This document shows positions 22,674-36,177 of a stretch of DNA of 64,000 nucleotides, in pieces. The notes under the pieces were generated by a model, which did no database searches, was not told the DNA's origin, and saw only the letters and a list, made by a program, of their open reading frames with translations. The translations under genes were made by a program, and so were the position numbers. Numbering within the stretch: the first letter of the stretch is position 1; every line of letters starts with the position of its first letter. The stretch is from Chlorops oryzae (taxonomy: Eukaryota > Arthropoda > Insecta > Diptera > Chloropidae): contig CM035807.1 in NCBI GenBank assembly GCA_020466095.1, forward strand, positions 12,735,507-12,799,506, read 5' to 3'.

Positions 22674-25600
22674 GCTAAGCAAAACATCTTTTTTTCCATA
22701 ACACGAAATCTTCTTTCTGCTACTTTTGTTAAGGAAAGACACTAAGAATAAAAAAAAAACGACAAGATTGATGGCTGGGTAATGCAAATTATTGCAAAAA
22801 ATAATTCATGAGAATCTGCAAATTTAGAGTTAACTATGAATGCCACTGCCTCGGCTTATGGCATCTCTGCTTGCCTATCAACTTTAAAGAGGTCTTCAAC
22901 TTTCTCAATGAAAGCCTCGCATACCAATATTTATAAGCTAAGATAAAATGTGTATTGATTGAGCCAAACGTTTAACTTAAAATACAAATTGAAGTAACAA
23001 AAGAGTACTGAAAACACCACGAAAAACTTTGATGGATCCACAGCAAAAACAGTTTTTTAAATAAGAAATGTTTCCAAAGAAAGCCCAAGAGAAAAGAAAC
23101 AAAGATGCAGCAAACGCTTCCCTAATTGCTCTTTAAAAAGCACATTTTGTGTAAAGGTGGAAAACGTAGCAGGAGTCTTAAAACTGAAGCAAGCATGAAA
23201 GTTTAGACAAGGAAGAAAGTATATAGAGTATCTTTCAGCTAAATTGTTGTTTCTCGTTGATAGCGCAGGTACCCAAGTGATTCTCTAAGATCATCTCTAA
23301 AGAGTTTTTACCTTCCTTAAATGCATTCGTTTCTGCATTGTTTGCGTATTCCAATTTAAGTTTTACAAACTTGTTAAATTCTGTAATGCTGCCAGCTTCC
23401 TAACGCATCCTTTGACTTTCAGCGAAACGTTTTCGCATAATAATGGGGCTAAACGGTTTTCTTTGAATTTTAAAGCTAATTATGAAATAAGTTTATGCTT
23501 TCTCTTTTCTTAGTAGGTAGTTGAATTGCTTTGCATGAGGCTCCTTTTAAATTTATAGCTAGGACTCGGAAAAAATGCTCATAAATAGAAAAAAAAATAT
23601 CTGTGAAAATGATGAAAATATGCCATAAGACTCCACAAGTTTTACGTCTTATGAATAATTTGCCTAACACTCTTGAATGTGATGGTTCAAAACTTATTGA
23701 ACAAATTTTGATTTAAACCTTTTTTATCTTCTCCATATGAACTAACAATTTAATGCAACAAACTGCTTAACCCTTAAATTTTTATTTCGAAATATAGAAA
23801 AAATATAATTGGGCGCCATTTTGCATTACGCTTAGTGCATTTGAGTGCTCCTGGATACCGTTTTCTCAGGGAAGTGTTGAAAAAGGTAAACTCAAAATAC
23901 GTACTTTCTAATATGTAGGTACGCTATGAATTTTTCATTCAAATAAAATATTAAGGGGCTTACAACACAGACAAGCCATGTTGCCACCTCCATCTATTTT
24001 TCAGAAGAAGTTTATTAATTAAATTTTGAATGATTATTTTTCCTAGTTGTAATAATAATTGAAGATTTATTTTGAACAAAATTTTTCATGAATTAATAGG
24101 ATAGTCAGATAATGAACTATAAACTTTTTTAAAATTCATTTAGAAATATTATTCCTGCAGAGGAAACAATTCCAAACAACCTCAATGTGACACTTTAATA
24201 AAAAATACAAAATAAACTGCAATGAACAAAAGCACAGAATGCATTTCGCGCAATTTCATAGACGATCTTCGAAGCGCTATGCGTGAAATTGTTCCAATGG
24301 GGCTCACGCTTTAACAGAGCTTAAGGTAATCATGCGTGAAAGTAATGTTCAAAAGAAACGACAATTGCAGGAAAAAGAAATCGCGGGGAAGGATGTCGAG
24401 CAAAATTGAGATTCCCTGACAGACTGAGAGGAAAACAAAAGTTTTACGAATTTCCTCCAACGACGTTTGCATTCTGATTGCGTATTAAAGTTACCATTAT
24501 TGAAGAAAGAAAATGTGTTTCTATATAAGTATAAATATATATTTATATATATGTATATATAAAATAAATTTGTCTATGAAAAATGCTTTTTGAAGGCTTC
24601 TGAATAACAACTAAAAATCGGCGATATACATCCGTATGCGTGTGCGCAATATTTAAAAAGACATCACTCATACGACCTGTTAGACTGAATGAACATATGC
24701 ATATTTTTTAACTTCTTAGGAAAATATGACATAATAACCCAAATAAGGCCCTTAAAGCACGGCGGGACAGATAAGCCAAATACGTATGAATGTCTTAAGA
24801 AAAATTTTTTGCTTTTTTCCATTGTTTCTATTGGCCGCTGGCATGCTTAAGCGATTAAAGTCATATGTCCCCTTATTTCAAGTCCATGTAAAAGTTCATT
24901 TTTCAAGCATAGCAACCCAATAAGGTTTACTAAAAACAAATAAATTCCCAAGTATATAAATTAAACGTCAGTCAAGTTAACTGTCAACGAAATTAAGGCA
25001 GCATAATACATTACTAAAACTATCCTAAAAGGCTAACGCGTTGAACAAAATAAAACACGTTAGACATATTATATCATGAAGTACACGCATTGATTAATGA
25101 TCACGGCTGGATTGCCTTGAGCTAATTAGTAAAGTGAACCAAGGATACACGTTTAGTTTGCCAGAAAACTCATTCAGTTTGCTTGTGTGCCTTTTATTGG
25201 CCGACTTACTACGGCTCGTCCATTCATCACTCGGCGACGTGGCTATAAGGTCTTTCAACATGCGCTGTAGGGCTCTTTTCAAAGAATCAATGAAAAGAAG
25301 GGAGAGACACACACACATATCGAATGAAAGCGAAAGTGAAAAGTATGTTTGACTGTTGAATATGGAAAAGACGTAAGAAATTATTATTTTGATGCTCCTC
25401 AAATGTAAAGCTGAAATCTAGATTTATTGAGATGAAGAATTTTTTTTTTAGAAACCTAAAGTGTAAGTTAAGATCTGCACGAAAAATTGCACTTGTTACA
25501 GTTCATTTCAATAGGAAGAATTTTAAAATTTTTCACATAAAATGAACTCTCACAATGCCATTGCATCTGCCTTTGGCTTAGTCACGTTGAATTCCTTCAA

Positions 25601-26460
25601 GCTTCGTTTGCGTACACGCGACACATACTGTCTACTTAAGCTCTTCTTCAGAACTGTAACATAAGTACTTGTCGGCCTTTGACACATCTGTGTCATTTTA
25701 TCGTAATTAAGGCATTAAGATATTTGCATGACGTTTATATCAAAACTTCGCCTTTTCATGACAAATTTGATGTATGGAAATTTCCTCTTTAGGTAACGAC
25801 TGTAAGCCTCTTTGTTTAAAATACTTAAGCGTACTACTTAGCAAACGTACTTAATTGTTTACAGGCACATGCGACCCCATCGACTCTTATGACTTGAACG
25901 TACAGTGGAAATATTTATTTGGATTCGAGTTCCTTACGGGCTAAGCATAAAATGTGAATGAAGGATGGAAAGAAACGCGACCCGACGAAGTACAGGTAGG
26001 TCATGAAGGCTTTCTTTAAGTAGGTTGTTTCATTGGACAAAAAATTTTTTTGCCATTTTTTCCCCAATTTCTTATAGCTTGGATATTTGAGAATATCGTA
26101 TTAGCAGGATTGTTTGAAGCTTGAAATAGATTTAGAAGATACAGCCATCTTGGTCGAGCAAGGTCTGCACTAAATCGAGTAATTATAGCGTTGCTTCAAA
26201 CTTTAAACCCATTTATCTCGAAACCATTTTGTTTGAACTGGCTGCCACGATTTCTCCAGTTCAACTGGACCGATTTAAATGAAAATAATGGAATCAACGC
26301 AGAATTGTGAGCATTATGTCGTGAAACTGACTCATAGTCTTTAAAATTTTTTTACAATTTTTTTTTTAAACTGAAGTACAAAGAATAATATAACCGAAAG
26401 CGATCTTTTATTGTTTGGAATGGCCAGCAGTACACCATTTTTTTGAGCCTCCACTTTGAC
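22674..26460. other. No supported gene
   Basis: AT-rich DNA without a recognisable frame. A TA-rich microsatellite-like run lies at about 24525-24562. The frames at 25094-25402 (minus) and 25134-25352 (plus) overlap on opposite strands and show no domain. Confidence 0.45.
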
Positions 26461-26900
26461 GGCCGAGGACTTTTGAACCGCCCTAACATTAAAAAACTAA
26501 GAGTTTTTTTTATTAACTGTCATTAATTCTTAACACATTAAAAAAAAAATTGATAAAGCCCTTCGTTTTCTGACAGGATTTTTTTGAAAAAAGGTCCAAA
26601 AACTGAGCCTCGCGAAGGAGACAACCCCCCTAAGCAAACACTATTCGCTACAATTCCCTTAGAAAGGCCGAGACTTTGTCAACCGGCGCATAACATTAAA
26701 AAACTATAGAGTAAATCTTTTTTATTAACTGTCATTAATTCTTAACACAATAAAAAAAAAATTGATAAAGCCCTTCGTTTTCTGACAGGATTTTTTTGAA
26801 AAAAGGTCCAAAAACAGCCTCGCGAAGGAGACAACCCCCCTAAGCAAACACATTCGCTACAATTTCCCTAAGAAAGTAGCGTTACTTGTCCAAGGGCGCA
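26461..26900 (+). repeat. Two-copy tandem repeat, ~207-212 bp
   Basis: TAACATTAAAAAACTA occurs at 26484 and 26691. The block TCTGACAGGATTTTTTTGAA recurs near 26570 and 26782, followed in both units by CCTCGCGAAGGAGACAACCC. The copies are nearly identical over most of their length, so the duplication is fairly recent. It is non-coding as far as I can see. Confidence 0.8.
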
Positions 26901-26936
26901 TACCGATTGAAGTATAGTGTACCTTATTCAGTATCA

Positions 26937-26960
26937 AAATCCTGTTCTTTCAGGATTTTG
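26937..26960. repeat. Perfect 9-bp hairpin
   Basis: AAAATCCTG, loop TTCTTT, then CAGGATTTT. It is isolated, just after the tandem repeat. Function unknown. Confidence 0.6.
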
Positions 26961-27276
26961 GAAAACATACTTAGGGAAGGTTTCATTTCAAACATGATTT
27001 TTTTTTTTTTTTGAGTAATCATCATTTAGATAATATGTTAACAGGCTTTCTACGCAAAATGTCCACACATATAACAGAATCGGTCATTTTGAAACCACTT
27101 TGGTAAATTTTTTTCAAAATTACATGTTTTGTTTTGCTATAAATGGTTCCTTAAAGGTACATTCCTACCTCCTTAAAACTGGATTAAGGATGAAAAAAAG
27201 TCGTTTTAAACTCATATAATAAAAAAGTAAGTAGCTTAATTGAAGTAGTTTTATTTCGATATCAGGAAATTCCTTT

Positions 27277-27482
27277 GCAAAATAAAAGTAGTAAGAGTGC
27301 TTCCGTGAATAAAAGAGTTGAAATCACACATCTCGTTCCGAGAAACTTCATATTGACGTAAAAGTAGTTATTTCACCGTTAAATGCACTGCAAAACCATA
27401 AATTAAGCCGTATTCGAAGTGAACAGCGGAAGGGCCCCCAATCAGGGTGATCAAAATCCTTGTTCAACATTGTAGAAAAGCA
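27277..27482 (+). promoter_or_regulatory. Upstream flank shared with the 5.4 kb gene
   Basis: Contains the same ordered blocks as 5133-5399: AAAATAAAAGT, GACGTAAAAGTAGTTATTTCAC, AAAACCATAAATT and TTGTAGAAAAG. The blocks end directly before the start codon of the 27483 frame, so duplication included non-coding flank. Confidence 0.4.
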
Positions 27483-27611
27483 ATGGAACACTTTCAGGAT
27501 GCAGCATTACGTGAGCACTTCATTCCGTTGCTTTCAGTATCAACGACCGTAAGGACAAAAGACTTCACGTGCGTTCTGATTGGACTCGTTAAGAGTTCTG
27601 ATGATGAATGA
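27483..27611 (+). CDS. Second copy of the small-gene first exon (42 codons)
   Basis: ATG at 27483, stop at 27609-27611. The peptide begins MEHFQDAALREHFIPLLSV, matching EHLRDPLHELFVPLLSL in the 5400 exon with one gap, and continues to a shared Gly and Ser-Ser end. Copy 1 has a donor (GTGAGT) after AGTT. This copy reads AGTTCTGATG, so the Ser-Ser codons are continuous, as they would be after splicing. The frame then stops four codons later. No second exon like 6391-6602 was found downstream. It could be a truncated duplicate, an intron-less copy that lost its 3' part, or a short divergent gene. Amino-acid divergence is high. Confidence 0.38.
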   Translation: MEHFQDAALREHFIPLLSVSTTVRTKDFTCVLIGLVKSSDDE

Positions 27612-28219
27612 TGATGACCTTTGCTATGCTTTACAAATGATAGAATAAATACGATGGATGTTAACTCTAATATTCTACCTCCTAAGGATTTCGTTTATAT
27701 CTAGGGGTAGCTCTTTTATTATACTTATGGTCGAAAATGTAATTGGATAGAGAAGCACTTGTAATGGCGATGGAAAATCTTATCATTTTCAAGAATAAGT
27801 TCTGAAAGTCTATTCTGGTCCTTGCCATTGGTTGAATTCTGGATGAATTTTTACTTATTCGTCTTTCAGGAAAGGCACTTTAAGTCCCTTCTTTATTTTG
27901 GGCATAACCTGTTTAGCTTACAAGCTACCTCTGGGATTCATTGCTTGAGATCTTCTCGTTTTCTCTATACATTGAAGGAATGGAAATGTGGAAACATTAA
28001 TTGGTACGTGGCTTTTTTCTTGATATCAGAAACATGGAGAGGCTGTTGATTATATTGGGAAATCTAGTTACACATGTCCAGACGTAAATCTCATACTCTT
28101 GCTACTTTAAATTTCAGGACAATCTGCACCACAGTGCTGAGAGTTTTCCATTTTTTCTCATGTTTCGTCACCTTCAAGTTCATTGCAATGTAACGCAGCT
28201 CCTATTGAAAATGGAGATA
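27612..28219. other. No supported gene
   Basis: A 75-codon plus-strand frame at 27822-28049 is present but not recognised. I found nothing resembling the missing second exon of the small gene. Confidence 0.4.
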
Positions 28220-28559
28220 TGTAGATTAGGGTATCCCAAAAAAAAATATATATCCTTTCATTACTACTAATTAACCAAAACTATTGCTAAGCTTATGTTT
28301 TTGTATACTTCAGTAAAGCCAAATTGTTTGCTAACGAAGAAATGACTCTGAGACAAGAAATGTTTGTTTTTGATAAAATTATGCTTTAAATTTAAAACAA
28401 TTCCGAAAAGCTTGATTTTTACGGAAAAATCGGTATGAGCAACCTCTAAGCCATTTCCAAAAAATTTGAAAAAAAAAAATCTCATAAATACTTCAGCACA
28501 TAAGCTTTCAAACAAAACTTGTGAAAAAAAAATTTATTTTTGGGACACCCTAATGTAGA
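28220..28559. mobile_element. 328-bp MITE with TTAGGG termini and 6-bp duplication
   Basis: The element spans 28226-28553. Its left end is TTAGGGTATCCCAAAAA and its right end is TTTTTGGGACACCCTAA, imperfect inverted repeats. TGTAGA flanks it on both sides (28220-28225 and 28554-28559). A related right end (TTTGGGACACCCTAATGTA) recurs near 62832-62850. It has no coding capacity. Superfamily not certain. Confidence 0.65.
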
Positions 28560-30363
28560 TGTGGAATCGTATTTGGATGAATTTGAAATGTGCTTAAAAT
28601 TGTTTATTTTAGGGTGAGATTTTATGTTTGGTAAACATTTTCGCCAATATTTTTGCACATGCCAGGAGCCTTTATAATATGTTCTTCGGATAAGTACTTT
28701 ACAAAACACAAAGTCATTTCCAGTTCATGTTAACTACTTGAAATTGAGAACTAAATAAGATTTCATACCACATATTGAGCTAATCTCTATGATAAACGGG
28801 GTTTAAATAATTGTACTATGAAGTCTTCTTTGATTCGTTCAAGGCTGTATGTATTGACTTTCCACGATTTTTAGGTGCTTATACTTATTGTCAATTCGAA
28901 AGAGTATTTGGTTCAAAGTAGCTGAATTCGATTATCAAGGCATTGATTAATATTGAAGTTCCATATTTGATGAAACAAAATAAATTTGTCAAATTAATTA
29001 TATTTTAAAAAATTTATGAAATCGTGCTTTACAATAGCAGTGTACCTGTTCGTTTGTCGAATGTAACATTGCATATATACATACATCGTAATATGAGCAA
29101 TTTGTACCATGTTCTTCACTAGGATGCATTAGACGAATATTCAAACAAGATAATTAAGTTATTCAATAATCCGGATTCGACAGGTCAAATGAGTTGTCTT
29201 AATTCTAGCTTTACCAAGTCTAAGACACATTACAAGCAGAACCATTTGAATATTTAATATAAATCATTGAATTTAAATTTATTATTTATTTTATTTATAT
29301 TGGTCACCAATAAATACTCGTGAAGGGAGAAAGACATTTGCAAATCTTATGATGTAGATTATCCTACGACATGCCACGCGTGGCCGATCCAAAGTAACTC
29401 CATCATCATCGGTACTGACTAGGTGAATTTTCCTCCGGGGGTAAGTCTTACGATTCATACAGAATTTTTTCATTGGTATTGAGTCCACTCTCATATTCTG
29501 AATATCCTATTTAAGGTGGTGGTTTGTGGCCAGAAGGTGACAATTACAAAAGCCAAGCTAATCTGTGACATCGAAAAAAATTTTACTCTCCATTAACTTA
29601 ATGGTTTTGGTTTCATTTAATGACACATCTTAGCCTACGGACAGATAAACAAAAATATAAACCGCAAAATCATGTCTGCCCTAACGAGTACGGAGATGTT
29701 GATATTTCTACTTATAAACTACTTAGAAGATACCGTCAATGAGATGAGATTTTACGAAGATAAGTGACAGATTCCTGGCACCTTGTTTGCTTCGCTGTAG
29801 CATTTCAAGCTTTTGACAAATTCCTATCACCTTGTCGGAATTAAACCATCAAATTTATTCACTACGTTGATTTTGACATTTTCTTAGCTTGTTATGTAAA
29901 TTATGGCGCACGATGGTTACATACCTAAATATATAGATATGCATATTAAATTATTTCGTCAACTTTACGACAGGTGCTTAAAATTAATCGGGGCCATAGT
30001 TTGAGTGCATCCAAAGGCAATGCTGCTTTAAAATAGATAAAATATTGTTACAGATGAATACTGGCTTAAGAACATTTCGGACTGGAAAGCCGGCCTAACG
30101 AAATTTCAGGACGTTACAGGACAAATGTATTTCGTTTCAAGCTTTTGAAGGCAGCCACTTCAATAAGGATTGCTATGCGTACATGAATGTGTACAGGGCA
30201 TGATAACTATGAAAATTTTAATTGAACCCGAAAAGTAGTGTGTCAATATTTAAGTAAAGTTCTATGAGTTAGATTTTATTTCCAACTTTTAAATGATCTG
30301 TATTATTTTATGCTACCCTCTGAAGAAGTGTCTATATTGTCTATAGTCTAATGATCGATAACA
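28560..30363. other. No supported gene
   Basis: AT-rich, only short unrecognised frames. Confidence 0.45.
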
Positions 30364-31036
30364 TATAGTGGAATCTCGATATACGAGTTTGATTCGTTCC
30401 GCAACCTGGCTTGATTTTCAAATTACTCGCCTCTCAACGCGAATTTCCCTTTTGCAATATGAAGCCCGATGAGCCCCGAAATCTCACCCCAGTTATTTTT
30501 TGTAACGTGGGTTTGAACCAGAAAAATGTGTCCATAAATGAAAATTATTGTACAAAAATATAGTACTAAAGAATGTGAACAAATAAACAAGATTTATAAA
30601 GTAGTATTCTAGTCATTGATTTTCTCCTCACTGGTCTTTCGCTTTTCTCATTTTCACCTGTAAGCTATAGTATTAAAAAAAATATTATGTATTGCCAACG
30701 TGGTTTGCTCCTTCCTACCTTTCAGAATGTTAAGGAAATCAATCAGACAACTGTCTTTAAATAGCTCCGTTGCAACTTTTTCTGGGTGATCTGTGAAATT
30801 TTCTACCGCATTTTCAAGATATCGTTTATCTTACCTACTTATAGAAATAACCGCCTCACCTGACTCCTCGAATCCAATTTCCTGCGGAAATGTGTGTATG
30901 ATAGTGGCCGACCCACTAATCCGATTGCTCGTATCTCAAATTTTGCCCGTATTTCAAAAAAAAAATTGTTCTCTCGACAAATCGTATCTCAAAAAGCTCA
31001 CATTATGGAATAATCTTTTGTCAAGGAACCACTGTA
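30364..31036. mobile_element. pogo/Tigger-type MITE remnant
   Basis: The left end TAGTGGAATCTCGATATACGAG and the right end CCACTG are bounded by TA dinucleotides (30364-30365 and 31035-31036). CAGTGG-AAxCTCGATATACGAG is the typical terminus of pogo-like Tc1/mariner elements. The inner right part repeats CGTATCTCAAA words. A 130-codon frame at 30793-31185 crosses the end and is not a transposase I can recognise. Old and degraded. Confidence 0.55.
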
Positions 31037-33293
31037 TTATATGTATTCCTCATTGGCTACATGGAGCCAATGGCTTTGATTATAATATTAAAAAGAGGCT
31101 CGTCGAGACTCAAGCGAGCCCAATTTTTTTATGCACGGCAAAAATAGTTAATTTTGAAAAAAATTCTCTATTTTTTGATTTATGATAACAACTGGCTTAG
31201 CATGGACTTAATGTATACGGAATCTTTTTGTTTAGGAATTAAACACTTCAAACTAAACTTTTCATTAATCAAATCTCTCAATATGTGGCAGCATATCTTC
31301 TTGTTTTCAGCGCAATTTCTTGTTCTGACATAAACGATGTTTCGATATGAAGGACGTTATGGTTGTTATATGAAATAAGAATTTTGATAAATGGCTTTTT
31401 GACGAAAATAGACCTTATATACGTAAGTTTATTGTTCGCGTCTGTATGAGACAAATCACATTTTCCCCCGAGCGTTTACGCTTCATTCCTAGATACATTA
31501 CAAGAAGTAAGTCACAACGTTCTCGTTTGAAGTGGGGATAGAAAAATAAAGTGCTGAAAGGTTATTTATTATGCTTTCAAATATATTTCATGCTTATAAA
31601 AAATGTCCCAAGGCTGAAAGTAGGAGAATGGCAGGAAGATGAAAGAAAATTGAGATTAATTGATCGTTATAATATAGGTCCCACCTAAAAATACTTTCCT
31701 TTTGTGTACTTATTTAAGTTTAATATTAAGCAATTTTAAACGCTCAAGATAATTGGTTGGAGGTTATGACACTCCATCAAAAATTTGTAAAATTTCGATT
31801 TGATTAGTTGAACCCACTTTTAAGAATCATGAGTTATGATATCAGACAACTAACTAACAATAAGGAAGGCAAAAGGAAATGGTTTTATCACGGAACGCTA
31901 TTTAATTACGGACAGGAAATATTCCTCATGACGTTCCATGGCTAAGGGATGGAATTGGTTAAAAATATGAAAACATTGCTTAGAAAAGAAGAAATTCATT
32001 GAGTTCTGTTTCAAATGATTTATTTTTGTGTGCAATGTTTGAACTATTTACCAAAGTATATATATAATTCTGCCGGTTTTATCCACCATTGCCTAACTAT
32101 AAAACATGTTCCTCTTAATCTCTTGCGTTAAAGGCCAATCTATTGAGTCCTGTTTTGCCTGTCTTGAAATGTGTTTGATAAACCCTTATCTCAGCTTGTT
32201 TGGATGGCGAATACAAAAGCTTTCATTTACAACGACAACAAAACTTTAACAAGTCAATTAACATGTAAATTTGAAAGCCCACAGCGTTTGTTCATACCTA
32301 GTGAGTCAAAAGCATTCTAATTTGCCTTAAAGCTCTTTGGCGAATCAAAGACAAAGTATTTTTCCTCACCATCAGTAATAATAAAATCCTTATCTGCTTA
32401 CTGCTCATAGTGTACCGTACCGCTTTCTATTCATAAAAAAACCCTCACCCCTGTTTACTGAACACAATGGCCATTCGCTTTATGGCGAGTTCTTCCGGTT
32501 TCGTCTCTTGTTATTGTGTAAGTCATTATATCTTTCATTTCCTTTGAGTTTTTTTTTTTGGTGTAAAAATAAACAATTTAGAATTTCTTCATTTCATTCA
32601 CTTTAAATTCTAAAACTCTGTAAATATCTTCAAATTATGGTGCGAAAGTCATAAGCAACGTTAATTTTGAAATTATACTGTCTATTTTGCTCACATTTGT
32701 ATGATAATATGAAAGTCCGAACCATCACTCACTTGTGTTGCCACTGGACAATGTCAGGCGTATTTGAGCGTATGGTGAGGACATGGGGTCGTATGATGTG
32801 TGATCTGAAATAACAACGAACTTGCCAAGTAGTATCGAAAACCTCGCTAGCAGACACCACATGTCATTCACAGAAACATGTTCTCCTAAAATGAGGTCAA
32901 GTTATTATTTATGTTGTTCCTATACTTGAAACAGAAGAAGGCTTCTGTATGCTCTGATGAAGTTTCAAGTGGTATTCGAGTTTTTGTTGGAAGAAACTCA
33001 TTAGAAAGAAAATATTTTAAGCATATAAATTATGTTTTATTCTGAATTTAGAAAATGATTCAAATTATTTTAATTTTTATTGTGGAATTGAATGCGATTT
33101 TACGGGCATGGGGTATGGTGGGCTTAACGGACAGAATTAAGGAAAAATCATTATTTCTCCTCTTGGTACGTCGTACAGTGGGGAAGCCCCATACATTTCT
33201 TGGAAAAAAGTTGAAGGAGTAGTCAAATGAAAGTAAAAATTGGCCCACTTAGTTTTATGAATGTGGCTAAGAAAAAAACAAAAAGTTGTCAAA
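31037..33293. other. No supported gene
   Basis: AT-rich, with no recognisable gene or well-defined repeat. Confidence 0.45.
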
Positions 33294-33480
33294 ATTGGTC
33301 AACCCCTAGGGGTACCTCCCATACACTCATAGTTATAAATTTGTATTGTAGCTACCTTTAAAAGTCAACCGATTTTAACAAAACTCAGTCAGAATGTTGG
33401 CTATGCAAAAATATAGATGCGTGCGAAAAATTATTCAAATCGGTCAGACCCTAGAGGTACCTCCCATAGGCCCATAGATA
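33294..33480 (+). repeat. Two diverged copies of an ~143-bp repeat
   Basis: AAATTGGTCAACCCCTAGGG at 33294 and AAATCGGTCAGACCCTAGAG at about 33437 are each followed by GTACCTCCCATA and CATAG. The CCCTAGGG-CTCCCATA vocabulary recalls the C-rich repeat at 2.2-2.7 kb, but a common origin is only a guess. Confidence 0.55.
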
Positions 33481-36150
33481 TAGCTTTTTTTCGTTAAAAT
33501 GCGTTGCAATATGCATGGCTCCGTTAGCTAATTTAAAAATTTGGCGATTTCTATGAAAGTGAAACTGAAAGAAGAGACTCTTACCTTTCAATTTTTTTTT
33601 TAAGTGAGCCATTGTAGGTAGACGTAGCTACCTTTTCCTTTTCTTTGTTTTCTCTCCAACAAACATTGCAAAAACTTCATTTTTTAGTGCCCTTTTGTAT
33701 CGCACATATCTATTCAAGCACTAACGTCAATCAGTTAGTTTATATTTTTTGTGAGGAAAATTAAATGCTATATTTAAATAATAATATCAATCAAATTGCA
33801 TAAGCAAATATTTATTCCATTTACACGTTAATAAATTACATGCAAATTTTGATTACTCAAATTGATTAAGACAAAATATAACATTTTAGGGAAACCAATT
33901 TCAGATTTCCCTTAGTCAAACTATCCTCTATCAAATGGCATCATTAGATTTTTGAATAGCATTAGTCGAAAAAGTGACTTTTCCCACTGTGCCAAAACAA
34001 TAGCATCATTTTGCTAGTAGATGATTTAGCAACCAACGGACGACCATGGGTACAAATAATCCAATTCTGACCCTGGCTAGGAAAATGTGCATATACCCAT
34101 CTCTGGAAGTTTAGTTAAGACACATATAAGAAATTTTCTCTGATGAAGTTGTTTCAAAAACTTTAACAGCCTTTGGATTTTTGGTGGTGTAATTTCCTTG
34201 GAGAACTGAAATTTTCAAACGGAATCTTGGATATAAATATATTTCATCATCTACGGAGCCTAACTGTACCAGGAACAAGCTCCACACAGAACTAATATAA
34301 ATAGTCTGCTGACGGGGAGTAAATTGACCAAAAATTATATTGTACACCAATAAAAGTGCCGCTGAGTATATTATTAGAATAATCCATTTAAATGATAATC
34401 TTCCTATTAATAAATTTGCATCGTATTGTTGGAAGTTGAACAAGTTCAGTTAATTTCTGCTTGAACTATTGCTTAAAAAATTGTTACCCGATAATTATTA
34501 ACGTCACTTCTTTGAATATCATAATGAAACAGCCCACTTGAACCCAAGCGGTTTATTTTAGAAATTAAATAACAACACTCAAGCACAATGAACACATTAA
34601 GGCTTTACTGAGAACCGAATTTATTTTGTCATAGAAATTGAGAGTCTTTTTGTTAGCTCCGTTCGTTAATTAATTAATTACAGCCTTTCGTACGACTTCA
34701 TATGGTAAATGTACGAGTAATTAAATGATGATTCACTGAAAACCCCTTCATAGCAAAGACACAGACACCTACTCGTTATCCGATTTCATTGTAGAAAAAT
34801 TTTAAATAACTACATTCGTATTCCTCGAAAATGATCTATTGTCTTCATTTTCCCTCCAAAGCGATTATTGCGGTTTATAAAATTGGCTGTATTGAGATAA
34901 TTTTGAAAGAAAGTTGACCCTTGTCAGAAGCCAAATACCTTCTTTTGACAATTTATTACAGTACGCTTATGTATTTAATGGTCTTTGTTTTAAAAATTTT
35001 CCTTGTCTTCTGTTTTAGTCATGACCGTCATCAAAACGAAGGTTTTTTTTCTTGAGTTATCTTTGGGTGAATAAAAAGTCAAGAGCGATGACTCTGGAGG
35101 AATCTGCGTTTGACATTTGAAACAAGAAATTAATTGCTGTAGACAAATTGTCAAGATTTCTTTTGCTAAGCATAATTAAAAATAAGTTCAGGAGTTTTTC
35201 GATTTTAATTGACTGCATCGTAATGACTCATTTAAACTTTTAGAACATTTTATTGCCTATTCGAGTTTGTGGCGTTTTTCTATTCAAAAATTCTGAATCA
35301 ACCATATTTTTAGGGATTGCAAAAAAACAATTCACCTTCTTGTCATTATTTTGAGAAATTCGAATTTTCTACTCAAGTATTGTCATTCGAAAAAGAAAAA
35401 TTACAGTAATTTATAAAAACTTCGTTTTAATGGTTTTTCTTTCAAACCACTGTTTCTCAATTATTCGCTTTACGATTTTCTATCAGACGAATTTAGCTGA
35501 AACGATGAATCACAATTGATGTTTAAGGCATAAAATCTTACTTTAAAAACATATTACAAGAACACAACCATTTACAAGAATTTACAAGTCGAATTTTAAA
35601 ATTTCAATTTTCGAAGAAATTTAAGGGCAAACGACATTAAAAATTTTGAAAACAGATGTTCAAATTATCAAACGAAGTAATGATGAAAATTTTCTTTACT
35701 CAACTGTGTACTAAGGGAATAAACAATTTTTTTTTCCACAAATTGGGTTTTTATTTACCTAATTTAAAAATAAAACAAATATACCTTCAAATGAATCCTC
35801 TCGCAAAACTAAGGCCACCAAATATTACGATTAGGATATCCAAAACATCAAAAATAATATTACTTTAACTAATCGTGACGCTCTCATCAAATCTCCTGTC
35901 TCAACATCTTCTCAGAATGAAAATGTTCCTCAGCGAAATCATCATTACATTCGATGTACTAGATTCGGGCAATTACCAAATACCTGAGTGGTACGAGGGG
36001 GAACTAAAGCGTGAGCTCAAAAATCAAGAAGGGCACAGAAAAGCGGACATATTGGTTGACTGAACAGTTTATATGACTAATCGGGTGGTTGGATTGGGTT
36101 GATTGGATTGAGTTGAGTTTTATGTGAGGTGGAGGAATTTTTCGTTCAGC
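33481..36150. other. No supported gene
   Basis: AT-rich. The minus-strand frame at 34111-34443 (110 codons) and the plus-strand frames at 35656-36063 have no recognised domain. A TTGGATTG-rich stretch lies at about 36085-36118. Confidence 0.4.
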
Positions 36151-36154
36151 ACTT

Positions 36155-36177
36155 TGTTGTGTGTGTGTGTGTTTGTG
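36155..36177 (+). repeat. (GT)n microsatellite
   Basis: A short run dominated by GTGTGTGTGT. Confidence 0.8.

Noticed and set aside
36155..36177. CRISPR-like or regulatory array
   Set aside because: Simple GT microsatellite; no repeat-spacer structure anywhere in the window, and the DNA is eukaryotic.
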